From Chloroflexota bacterium (GTDB lineage Bacteria > Patescibacteriota > Saccharimonadia > Saccharimonadales > Saccharimonadaceae): a DNA stretch of 34,572 nucleotides. The notes under the pieces are model-generated. The model did no database searches. It saw only the letters and a list, made by a program, of their open reading frames with translations, and was not told the origin of the DNA. Position numbers and translations under genes: made by a program. Position 1 is the stretch's first letter. Each line of letters begins with the position of its first letter. This document shows, piece after piece, positions 1 to 7,596 of this stretch. The stretch covers positions 1-34,572 of the forward strand of contig SEAL01000007.1 of assembly GCA_004145215.1 (NCBI GenBank), in the 5' to 3' direction.

Positions 1-347
1 ATTTTCTTTTCGGCGTTCAGCCAGACAATATCAATCGGTATTTTCATATCCTTCATCCAAATACCCCACCGCTGATTGTACTCAAACACAAAGAGCATCG
101 CCTGTGAATCAGTCAGTGATTCAGTACCAGACAAACCGAGCACCTGTGCATCTTCAGTCATCGGTGTACGCGCCGTGAATATATGACCGCCTACAACAAT
201 AGAGGTCATTTCATAATCACTATTTGGCGCGGATGTTTTTTGCTGCATCAAAACAGATGCTAGAATCAGCGAAATTATTGCGGCGACGAGAGTAACCACA
301 ATACCGATCAAAAAGAGCCGCTTTTTGCCCTGAACAGCGATTGCCAT
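1..347 (-). CDS. DUF192 family membrane-anchored protein (partial, C-terminus outside window)
   Basis: This open frame runs off the left edge, so the ORF track does not list it. The translation begins MAIAVQGKKRLFLIGIVV, a short basic N-terminus followed by one hydrophobic segment (about residues 10-33), which suggests a membrane anchor or uncleaved signal. The downstream part matches the DUF192 pattern: a GLSGTESL stretch, then AMLFVFEY, then GIWMKDMKIPIDIVWL. DUF192 proteins are small extracytoplasmic beta proteins of unknown biochemical role. I chose the ATG at 347 because TATACT lies exactly 6 nt upstream of it, the spacing seen at several other first genes in this window. The family call is from recognisable motifs; the function is unknown. 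Confidence 0.8.
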   Translation of the reverse strand, partial: MAIAVQGKKRLFLIGIVVTLVAAIISLILASVLMQQKTSAPNSDYEMTSIVVGGHIFTARTPMTEDAQVLGLSGTESLTDSQAMLFVFEYNQRWGIWMKDMKIPIDIVWLNAEKK

Positions 348-353
348 GGTATC

Positions 354-359
354 AGTATA
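354..359 (-). promoter_or_regulatory. -10 box (TATACT) of the DUF192 gene, leaderless spacing
   Basis: On the minus strand TATACT is followed by 6 nt and then the ATG at 347, so transcription would start at or next to the start codon. No convincing -35 hexamer is visible at 17 nt. Confidence 0.5.
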
Positions 360-379
360 CCACTGCAACCACAAGCATA

Positions 380-1285
380 TTACGCGCCGACTTTGTCTTT
401 TTTGTTACGACGTTTGGCGTTACGTTCAACGTATTCAATAATCTTTGTTGCGACATCTCGACGAGTCACCAATTCTGGCGTCTTTAGACTGGCCGATGAG
501 TTAACTTCTAGAACCAATGGTCCATTGCTACTACGCATCATATCGACTCCACAGATCGGCAAGCCCATCGCCTTTGCAGCTTTGATGGCTGTTTTCGTTT
601 CTTCTTCGGTTAGTTTGACTGCACTTCCCTCGCCACCCTGGTGAGTATTACTGCGAAAATCACCATCTAAACTTTGGCGCTTCACACTAGCAACGACGCG
701 ACTACCGACGACGAGCGCACGAATATCTTCTCCGGCTGATTCTTTGACAAATTCCTGTACCAAAAAGTTCACACCTTCGACATAAAAGGCTTGCATTACG
801 GCCTTTGCTGCCTTTGGTGTTTCGGCGAGTACAACTCCATTACCGTGAGTTCCACGGGCTACTTTGATAATTAGCGGCGTGCCACCAGCTAGCTCTACGA
901 CATCTTCAAAGTTTGCCGTTTCACGGGCGAACACAGTCTTTGGAATACCAACGCCAGCTTTTGCCAAGATTTGGTATGCGCGCAGCTTGTCGCGAGATCG
1001 GACGATTGCAATCGAACTAGCCGTTGCGTACGCACCTTGATTTTCGAATTGCCGAACGATAGCCGTTCCGTATTTTGTATAGCTCTGCGCAATGCGTGGA
1101 ATGACAGCGTCAAATTCGTCTAGTGACTCACCCTTATAGCGAACAACTGGGTGATTCTTTTCGATTGAAACATAGCACTTTGCATAATTAATAACTCGGA
1201 CCTCATGGCCACGAGCTCGGGCAACCTCTTTGAGGCGTCGTGTTGAATAGTTAGCTCCACCCTTGGATAAAATCGCGATTTTCAT
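380..1285 (-). CDS. rimK: RimK-type ATP-grasp ligase
   Basis: This 301-aa protein has the full ATP-grasp layout of the RimK/LysX family: an N-terminal pre-ATP-grasp domain beginning MKIAILSKGG, a central glycine-rich loop (ARGTHGNGV, about residue 145), and the C-terminal metal/ATP site VLEVNSSASL (about residue 260). RimK enzymes use ATP to add glutamate residues to a protein or peptide C-terminus; in E. coli the target is ribosomal protein S6. The gene follows the retropepsin-like protease by 9 nt and has an AGGAG ribosome binding site, so the two are an operon. The pairing resembles the RimK/RimB pair of other bacteria, supporting a protein-modification role. Whether S6 is the target here cannot be seen; LysX-like or other peptide ligase activity is the alternative. 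Confidence 0.85.
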   Translation of the reverse strand: MKIAILSKGGANYSTRRLKEVARARGHEVRVINYAKCYVSIEKNHPVVRYKGESLDEFDAVIPRIAQSYTKYGTAIVRQFENQGAYATASSIAIVRSRDKLRAYQILAKAGVGIPKTVFARETANFEDVVELAGGTPLIIKVARGTHGNGVVLAETPKAAKAVMQAFYVEGVNFLVQEFVKESAGEDIRALVVGSRVVASVKRQSLDGDFRSNTHQGGEGSAVKLTEEETKTAIKAAKAMGLPICGVDMMRSSNGPLVLEVNSSASLKTPELVTRRDVATKIIEYVERNAKRRNKKDKVGA

Positions 1286-1294
1286 TTTCGTCTC

Positions 1295-1804
1295 CTAGCC
1301 TATTTGGTTTTCGTAGTGATCTTTGTGGAATTTATACGGATTGATTGATAGTTCGTCGTTCAGTGTTTTATTTTCTGGTGAAACCGCGTCGGCGTATTCT
1401 ATATCTCTGACATCGACAATGAACTTTCCACTGAGCGAGCGTCTACCTATTAACATAGCGAATTTGTTTCTTGACCTATCTGATAGGTTAAAATTGACTC
1501 GTATGCGACGATTCTTTATCCTAACACTAAACTGAGCTCTATATCGTATCTGCTGATGGCCGGTTGCACCCCTGACAAGTGCAACATTGTACTCTTTGCA
1601 TTCTATAACATTACCAGTATAGAACGAAGAGCCCGGCCCGAATAATTTAAATCGCAAAATATTATCTGATCCAACATGTATATCGCTCACCCATATCGAA
1701 GAGCTGTCAGCTCCAGTGTCAACCTTTGCCGGCACACGATCAGCGTGGTCAATGATATCGACAGACACATTCCGTCCTATTATAGTCAGATCATTTTTTA
1801 TCAT
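1295..1804 (-). CDS. Retropepsin-like aspartic protease, RimB/DUF785 (Zn_protease) family
   Basis: This 169-aa protein carries the aspartic protease signature AKVDTGADSSSIW near residue 30 and a second conserved patch LIGRRSLSGKFIVDV near residue 117, the pattern of the family long called ATP-dependent zinc protease or RimK/LysX-associated protein (Pfam PF05618). Family members are single-domain retropepsin-like proteins that often sit beside rimK. Here it is the first gene of the operon and rimK follows directly. The ATG at 1804 lies 7 nt after a TATAAT box with a TTGTAA -35 at 17 nt, so the message is predicted to be leaderless. A likely job is trimming or processing the RimK product, but the substrate is inferred only from the pairing. 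Confidence 0.85.
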   Translation of the reverse strand: MIKNDLTIIGRNVSVDIIDHADRVPAKVDTGADSSSIWVSDIHVGSDNILRFKLFGPGSSFYTGNVIECKEYNVALVRGATGHQQIRYRAQFSVRIKNRRIRVNFNLSDRSRNKFAMLIGRRSLSGKFIVDVRDIEYADAVSPENKTLNDELSINPYKFHKDHYENQIG

Positions 1805-1811
1805 TAATACA

Positions 1812-1840
1812 ATTATAACATGTATTTATAATAATTACAA
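1812..1840 (-). promoter_or_regulatory. Promoter of the RimB-like protease/rimK operon (leaderless)
   Basis: On the minus strand TTGTAA, a 17-nt spacer and TATAAT are followed by 7 nt and the ATG at 1804. The predicted start of transcription is at the start codon. It is back to back with the divergent promoter at 1850-1879, with 9 bp between the two -35 boxes. Confidence 0.7.
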
Positions 1841-1849
1841 TATTTATGC

Positions 1850-1879
1850 TTGACTTTTAGTCATTCTGACCGTCATAAT
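1850..1879 (+). promoter_or_regulatory. Promoter of the ATP-grasp/glycosyltransferase operon (leaderless)
   Basis: TTGACT, an 18-nt spacer and CATAAT are followed by 6 nt and the ATG at 1886. The ORF track starts this gene at a TTG at 1850, but that TTG is the first base triplet of the -35 box, which argues for the ATG at 1886 instead. Confidence 0.65.
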
Positions 1880-1885
1880 AATCCA

Positions 1886-3118
1886 ATGCAGCCTTCCTAT
1901 ATTTACATTGTCGGCAAACCAGACAGCAAATCTACCGCCCCCGCTATCATCAGATCTTTGGGGTATTACGTTGGTATCTTGCAGGATAAAAAGATACACA
2001 TAGCTAACCCGTCCGACTACGACCGGATAGAGCATGTCGACTTTGAAAAATTGGACGAAGAATTAGCCAGGCTCGATTCGCTCAATTTAAATGTTCGCGG
2101 GCTAATATGTACATTCGAAAACTATGTCATTGCAAAAGCAAAATTAGGACACCACTTCAATGTGCCCGCACCATCAATTGAATCGGCAGAACTATCAACA
2201 GATAAAGCACTGATGCGCCGAGCTTTTCTCGACACCGATACCTCAATTTCACCTAATTATGCATCGATTGACTCTCTCGATCAGGCACTTCAATTTGCTC
2301 GTCAACATAGCTATCCTTTTATTATTAAACCGACCAATTTAGTGAAAAGTCTATTGGTTTTGAAGTGCGAAAATGAACAGCAACTGCGCGAACGGTTCGA
2401 ATTCGCCGCAAACACGATCGATTCTTTGTATAAAAAATATAATATTCATGGGCGCGAGCCACAACTAATCATAGAAGAGTTTATAGTTGGCCGTCAGTAC
2501 TCCGTAGCGGCGTTCGTGGACGAGAAAGGAACGCCCCACTTTAGCGATGGAATCGTACAATTAATCAATGCGCAAGATATTGGCGTCGATGACAATTATC
2601 TATATAGCCGAACACTTCCCGCCGAGCTTTCGAATCATGTAGAGCGCGAAATGATTCGCGTATCAGAGATCGGTGTCAAAGCGCTAAAGATGCGGTCAAT
2701 CCCCGCCCACATCGAACTAATGCATGGTCCTGACGGTGTAAAGATTATTGAAATCGGCGCGCGAATCGGCGGTTATCGACCTCGTATGTACACCCTCACC
2801 TACGGTGCAGACCTGACTGCACAAGAGATCGCATTGGCGATTGGCGAGCAGCCCAAATTTGATGGTACCTTCCAATCATATTGCGCAGTCTACGAACTGT
2901 TTTCAAGTAAAGAGGGTGTTTTCGATTCTATAGACGGAGAATTTGACCCAACCGCGCTAGCCTACTATCGCGTCGTCGCAAAACCTGGCCACCTGACCGG
3001 TCCGGCAAAAGACGGTTATAAAGCTGCCGCCATAATAATCGTCAGCCAAGCAGATAAAGTACTTTTTCGTGAAATCTGCCATTCTGTCGAAAAGGCTACA
3101 GTAAGGATACGTCCTTGA
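1886..3118 (+). CDS. ATP-grasp domain carboxylate-amine ligase (carnosine synthase/biotin carboxylase-like)
   Basis: From the ATG at 1886 the protein is 410 aa. It shows the ATP-grasp fold: FIIKPTNLVKS for nucleotide binding, LIIEEFIVGRQYSV for the strand that holds the adenine, and HIELMHGPDGVKIIEIGARIGG for the metal-binding E-x-N-like region (here E-I-G-A-R). The closest family pattern is the PF13535-type ligases that join an acid to an amine or amino acid through an acyl phosphate. It is the first gene of a two-gene unit; the next gene starts inside its stop codon. The association with a glycosyltransferase suggests a cell-surface or small-molecule modification, but the substrate is unknown. 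It is diverged from RimK and is not a duplicate of it. Confidence 0.75.
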   Translation: MQPSYIYIVGKPDSKSTAPAIIRSLGYYVGILQDKKIHIANPSDYDRIEHVDFEKLDEELARLDSLNLNVRGLICTFENYVIAKAKLGHHFNVPAPSIESAELSTDKALMRRAFLDTDTSISPNYASIDSLDQALQFARQHSYPFIIKPTNLVKSLLVLKCENEQQLRERFEFAANTIDSLYKKYNIHGREPQLIIEEFIVGRQYSVAAFVDEKGTPHFSDGIVQLINAQDIGVDDNYLYSRTLPAELSNHVEREMIRVSEIGVKALKMRSIPAHIELMHGPDGVKIIEIGARIGGYRPRMYTLTYGADLTAQEIALAIGEQPKFDGTFQSYCAVYELFSSKEGVFDSIDGEFDPTALAYYRVVAKPGHLTGPAKDGYKAAAIIIVSQADKVLFREICHSVEKATVRIRP

Positions 3119-4119
3119 ATATCGCACACCTCCTGCCAAACAGCGTCATCTACCCGCTTCCAGCGCATAATGGTCGCTATGATTGGGTACTACAGTTAGC
3201 GACGCTGCAACGCCAGGCTGGACATACGGTTACCATCTATAGCAACAAACAATCGCGGTTTGATAACGGCATACAATCGCAAGGAATCAAAACCGTAGGC
3301 TACGACAAAAAAGATAATAATATTGCGCTTTTGAAACTGGCGCTTGAAAACAATCACAATATCTATCATAGTCACTACGACGAACTTCATTACGAGGTGG
3401 CTCATTTAACGAAAAAGCCGATCGTCGCTACCCAACATTGGTGGCCGTCAGAAAATACAATACGACTCGCCGCAGAAACGCTCCCGCATACCGTCTGGGC
3501 GGTTCCTCCAACGAAATATATGTATGATTTTGACCGTGCACATAACATACAAACCAATAACTTTATTCATCATGGGATAGATTTGAGCTTCTATACAAAA
3601 ACAATTAGCAGAAAATCCGATAGGTTACTTTTCGTTGGTCGCATTTCGCCAGAAAAAAATCTTGAACTAGCCATTGCCGCTGCGATAGCTAGCGATAGCC
3701 CGCTCGATATCGTTGGCAAAATCACTAGTAAAAATATCGATTATTGGAATACATTAAAGGACGATATCGATGGTCAACAAATACGCTACCTTGGGTCAAA
3801 AAACCGCGAGGAAGTGAGGGATCTTTATAGTACAGCTCGTGCTGTCATTTTTCCATCAGGAGCAAACGAAGCATTCGGCCTAGTAGGAATCGAATCTCAA
3901 GCATGTGGAACGCCTGTCATAGCAAAGCGAGGCGGATCCAGGAGCGAATTGATGATAGATGAAAAAACAGGCTACCTATGCGACTCATTGCAAGATTTCA
4001 CTACGGCTATCAAGCATATTGATCTCATTAAATCAGAGAATTGTATTGTATTTGCGCAGCAATTTGACGTCAGAAAGATGGCGGACAACTACACAGAGTT
4101 ATACAAAATCCTGATTTGA
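3115..4119 (+). CDS. GT4-type (GT-B fold) glycosyltransferase
   Basis: The 334-aa product has an N-terminal IAHLLPNSVIYPLPAHNG segment typical of the acceptor domain of GT-B enzymes and a C-terminal donor domain with LLFVGRISPEKNLELAI and the EAFGLVGIESQACGTPVIA motif (E-x7-E) that binds the nucleotide-sugar. It therefore transfers a sugar from an NDP-sugar, probably at the inner face of the membrane. The start is a TTG that overlaps the TGA of the previous gene (TTGA), so translation is probably coupled. The stop codon directly abuts the stop of the convergent gene on the other strand. Sugar and acceptor cannot be told from sequence. Confidence 0.85.
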   Translation: MNIAHLLPNSVIYPLPAHNGRYDWVLQLATLQRQAGHTVTIYSNKQSRFDNGIQSQGIKTVGYDKKDNNIALLKLALENNHNIYHSHYDELHYEVAHLTKKPIVATQHWWPSENTIRLAAETLPHTVWAVPPTKYMYDFDRAHNIQTNNFIHHGIDLSFYTKTISRKSDRLLFVGRISPEKNLELAIAAAIASDSPLDIVGKITSKNIDYWNTLKDDIDGQQIRYLGSKNREEVRDLYSTARAVIFPSGANEAFGLVGIESQACGTPVIAKRGGSRSELMIDEKTGYLCDSLQDFTTAIKHIDLIKSENCIVFAQQFDVRKMADNYTELYKILI

Positions 4120-4845
4120 CTAGGCTTCATATTTCGATTTTTTAGTAAAACTATTTCGAACATAATCACCGGCAACTCCAGCTTTAAATGATCCGCCTGT
4201 CGTCGATAAAAACGTCATATGCTGCAAGTAGCGCAGAGGATTTTCGTTGAATAACGAGTCGTTATGAATTGGATCTTTAAAAATCTTTACATCTGCAACA
4301 GCCGTACCTCCAACATTAAACATATTACCGTAATATGTTCTGAATTGATAAAGAGGACCATTTGATTTTTCGTACATAGATCGGACATTCTTTTTAGATA
4401 ACACCATCGGGGTATGCAGTTCATAGCTAATAGGTTCATGGCTATCTTTTGCTACTAATAATTCATATAACAACTTCATCCTTGCGATGTAATCCGAGCC
4501 CTCGGGGTATCGCTCTTCATAGCAAGCGATGACATCTCGCATGTATCCAAAATGTAATGCTGGCATTTTTTGAACTGCTTTCATGATGAAAAAATCGTCA
4601 TTCATCATCAAAAACTCATCACTAACTTGATCCGACAAGGCTGCAGTGGCCATATTTCTCGCCCAATTCACATGCTTTGTATCGCTTTGCGCAACAGCAA
4701 CGTGCGTTACGTTCCTTGCCCAGTCTGGCTTTTCACCTACAAGTATAACCTTATCATGAGGTATATTTTCTAGAGATCGTAATGAATACCGTAATTCTTC
4801 GGAGTTATTTTCGGGGCTGTTTTTGACGATGTAGACTATATTCAT
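4120..4845 (-). CDS. Stealth-like (hexose-phosphate) transferase
   Basis: This 241-aa protein begins MNIVYIVKNSPEN and contains SEELRYSLRSLENI, then MMNDDFFIMKAV near residue 80. The E-L-R-Y-S-L-R-S and N-D-D-F-F patterns are those of conserved region 2 of Stealth proteins, which transfer hexose-1-phosphate during capsule polysaccharide synthesis. Only this core is recognisable and the protein is shorter than most Stealth members, so a more distant nucleotide-sugar transferase is possible. It is convergent with the GT4 gene with no intergenic DNA. A TATAAT lies 16 nt upstream of the ATG, giving a short leader without a clear ribosome binding site. A role in surface glycopolymer assembly fits the neighbours. 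Confidence 0.55.
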   Translation of the reverse strand: MNIVYIVKNSPENNSEELRYSLRSLENIPHDKVILVGEKPDWARNVTHVAVAQSDTKHVNWARNMATAALSDQVSDEFLMMNDDFFIMKAVQKMPALHFGYMRDVIACYEERYPEGSDYIARMKLLYELLVAKDSHEPISYELHTPMVLSKKNVRSMYEKSNGPLYQFRTYYGNMFNVGGTAVADVKIFKDPIHNDSLFNENPLRYLQHMTFLSTTGGSFKAGVAGDYVRNSFTKKSKYEA

Positions 4846-4932
4846 TCTTGATCACTAGCCCATTATATTGACGCCGTATTGTAAATATATTATAGCATAC
4901 AATATGTATATTATCAAGCATAGAGTGCTACC

Positions 4933-7482
4933 TTAGATTCGCAAGAATGCAGCCATTTTATCGATCTCACCCTTGCGATTACCCATCGCACTTGTGAGGT
5001 CTTCGTTGGCGCGTATATCCTTGATAGCCTTTGTAAGTAATTCTTGGATCTGAGGCGTTTGTGCACTACTATTCATTTTAATTACGTCATTCAGAATAGC
5101 GAGGGTATCCGAGTCATTGCCAAGCAGTCCCTTTGCGTCAAACTTATTTGCGCTCAATGCGGCGATCATTGCATTTTCCATACCTGCACGCCCAAACCCA
5201 CCAGGCAACCCTTGACCAGCCTGATCGAGTAAACTCGCGCTCCAATAGGTAGGTTTTGCAGAATTGGACTTCATTGCATCAATAAATGCCGTTCGCAAGA
5301 ATTCATCAGACGTAGATGATAAGTCGATATCTTGCGACAGCTTGTTGATAGCACCGACGTTTCCGCCACCAGCAATCTTCTTGATGGCAACTTCCTGGAT
5401 TTCAGGGTTCATTGCAATACCTTTAACTGATATTCCTCGCGCCAACTGATCCAAATCAGCTGCAGACGGGTTGGTGACATCGATCATCAAATCAAGATTT
5501 TTCAAGTTTTCTGAACGATCATCGACGCGCGCCTTGATAGCACTCGCAATAGCACGTGCCTCTCCCCCATTAGTATCAATACCAGCCGCCTTCTTCTGAA
5601 GTGCTACGTTCTTTTCAATTGCGTCGGACAATTGTCGATTCACGACGTATTTCGCAGACTGCGCCGCACGAGCATCAAGTGCCGAGGCTTCAGTGGCTTG
5701 GCTAACTTGACTATTCACAGACCGGTAAAGGCCAGCGTTCATACCTGCTTTTGCCTCTTCTTTTTCACGCATATCTTGTGCTTTTAATGCCTCGGTCGTC
5801 ATATCTTGACCGTAGCTAAATGCGTTTGCTGCGCGGACTTGATTAGACATTCGACGCTGACTTCGACTCTCATGCCCAACATTGCCCGTAAGCACCTCTT
5901 GATGATGGCGGTCGGCAGCCTTGTCAGTAGCGTCATCAAATGCATGGATATTATGCTTTCGCGCTCGATCGCCTAATGCCTTATTTGCCCTCAGTCCGGT
6001 AGCCGTTAATCGCCTGAATCCAGTCGCGCCGTGTGGCATACGCGCAACGGCCTGTGCAACCTTGCCCTTCCTTTTTTCGTCTGCCTTCTCGTTCGCCCAG
6101 CTGCGGGTGCGATCAATCATACCCTTGCTTGGGTTGTTGACCATACCAGCAATACGACCCAGTAGCCCTCCGCTGAATTTTACTAACAGCGGCGTAATAA
6201 CGATTGGTGCGATCTGCACGAACATACCCAGCAGTAGAATCGACATGTCTGTTGCTGTCTGGATAATGAGTGAACCAGCCAACTGAGAACCACCGAATAT
6301 CACCGAAAAGATCGGATAGAGCAGCATCATGGTCATAAAGATGTCTTTCCACTTTTCAAACCATTTTTCGGTGTTTGGCAGTAAATAGGCGACAAAGGCG
6401 AGTGGCGACACGGCGATCAGGATAACGATAATCGCTTGTCGGGCCGCCAGCACAAGTAGCGCAACGACAATCGCAATTAATACGCCGACCAAGAATGGCA
6501 GCAGTAACACAGTCGAGCTAAGCACCGCCGCACCACCTGCAATTGCAGTTAAACCAGCAATCGCACCGATAGTACCACCGGACAGAATGAATGTTGTGAC
6601 ACTTTCCCAGCTAGTAACTTGCGTGTTGGCTGCTGTGTTGTTTCCAACTAACTGGCCCCGCAGATCAACGAATGCTTGCTGTAAATTGTGCCCGAGGATG
6701 TTCGAAAGATCGACTGCAATAGCACATACATAGTACGACAAGTTCACGAGCAGCGCCGCGACGATCAGACGCGGCAAGAGTTTTTTAATATTGTAGTTAC
6801 TAAATCCGACCCCACTGAGCTGTGAATAAATGATGATCAAAAACGCAAAAACAAACGCGATGTTCGCAAAACCGCGCATAATATCCCACATCCTATACAG
6901 TGGACTTGTCGTATCGAGAGTAACGGATCTGACTTCCATGAATCCACTCAACAGATCAAAGATCTTGTCCATCATCCACGCTAGGAACCGTGATACTGGA
7001 CAAACGATCCAACCAACTCCCTGAATAGCACATTGCGTTTCACCAGATTGTTCACCCATGAATCCGCGCGTCCCGAGTGATCGCGATTCACCCCCTGCAT
7101 CCACACTTACCGTTCTGGCTGCCTGTGGATTGGTGTACGTATTTGGTGGCGCAAAATTATAACTACGGAAGGTTGCGTCGAATTCCTGTGTCATATCGGC
7201 GTCTTGCGGAATAAAGATAACATGTGCAACGCCTTGGTCGGGTTGCTTGTAGACAAAGGTTTGCGAACCTGTCGGGACATCCGGTACCGAATCCGTAATC
7301 GGTTCATACGTTTGGTTTTGGTATTTAAGGTTAGTGCCGTCCCACTGGACGTCGGCAGCGAATGTTGTCGGCGCCGTCGCGATGTTCCAGAAAAAAACTG
7401 ACAGGATCACAGCCAGAAAAGAGAGGGTAATTTTGCCAAAAGAAAAATTACCGATTGCAGGCAATCGTAGTACTTCCCACAT
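4933..7482 (-). CDS. VirB6/TrbL-like type IV secretion membrane protein
   Basis: The 849-aa protein has an N-terminal signal or anchor segment (about residues 15-43), an extracytoplasmic stretch of about 120 residues, then a cluster of hydrophobic helices between about 200 and 450 containing SPLYRMWDIMRGFANIAFVF and LPRLIVAALLVNLSYYVCAI, a pattern I associate with VirB6-like proteins of Patescibacteria. The remaining 400 residues are soluble, charged and Ala-rich (for example QVARMPHGATGFRRL-like basic segments), so a large cytoplasmic tail is likely. VirB6 forms the inner-membrane channel of type IV secretion systems. No other T4SS gene is in the window. The ATG follows TATAAT by 9 nt. Confidence 0.7.
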   Translation of the reverse strand: MWEVLRLPAIGNFSFGKITLSFLAVILSVFFWNIATAPTTFAADVQWDGTNLKYQNQTYEPITDSVPDVPTGSQTFVYKQPDQGVAHVIFIPQDADMTQEFDATFRSYNFAPPNTYTNPQAARTVSVDAGGESRSLGTRGFMGEQSGETQCAIQGVGWIVCPVSRFLAWMMDKIFDLLSGFMEVRSVTLDTTSPLYRMWDIMRGFANIAFVFAFLIIIYSQLSGVGFSNYNIKKLLPRLIVAALLVNLSYYVCAIAVDLSNILGHNLQQAFVDLRGQLVGNNTAANTQVTSWESVTTFILSGGTIGAIAGLTAIAGGAAVLSSTVLLLPFLVGVLIAIVVALLVLAARQAIIVILIAVSPLAFVAYLLPNTEKWFEKWKDIFMTMMLLYPIFSVIFGGSQLAGSLIIQTATDMSILLLGMFVQIAPIVITPLLVKFSGGLLGRIAGMVNNPSKGMIDRTRSWANEKADEKRKGKVAQAVARMPHGATGFRRLTATGLRANKALGDRARKHNIHAFDDATDKAADRHHQEVLTGNVGHESRSQRRMSNQVRAANAFSYGQDMTTEALKAQDMREKEEAKAGMNAGLYRSVNSQVSQATEASALDARAAQSAKYVVNRQLSDAIEKNVALQKKAAGIDTNGGEARAIASAIKARVDDRSENLKNLDLMIDVTNPSAADLDQLARGISVKGIAMNPEIQEVAIKKIAGGGNVGAINKLSQDIDLSSTSDEFLRTAFIDAMKSNSAKPTYWSASLLDQAGQGLPGGFGRAGMENAMIAALSANKFDAKGLLGNDSDTLAILNDVIKMNSSAQTPQIQELLTKAIKDIRANEDLTSAMGNRKGEIDKMAAFLRI

Positions 7483-7491
7483 AACTCTGTT

Positions 7492-7520
7492 ATTATACGA
7501 CTTTTTAGTCTAATATACAA
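7492..7520 (-). promoter_or_regulatory. Promoter of the VirB6-like gene (near-leaderless)
   Basis: On the minus strand TTGTAT, a 17-nt spacer and TATAAT lie 9 nt before the ATG at 7482, giving a leader of at most a few nucleotides and no room for a ribosome binding site. Confidence 0.65.
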
Positions 7521-7596
7521 GTATATTGTGAATAATAGAAACACAAGCGTGTTATCTGTGGAAATATCATTTTTGTGTCAGCAAAATACAAATAGT

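Noticed and set aside
1850-1885. ORF-track start (TTG) of the ATP-grasp gene at 1850
   Set aside because: The TTG is part of the TTGACT -35 box; the ATG at 1886 fits the promoter geometry and the protein family.
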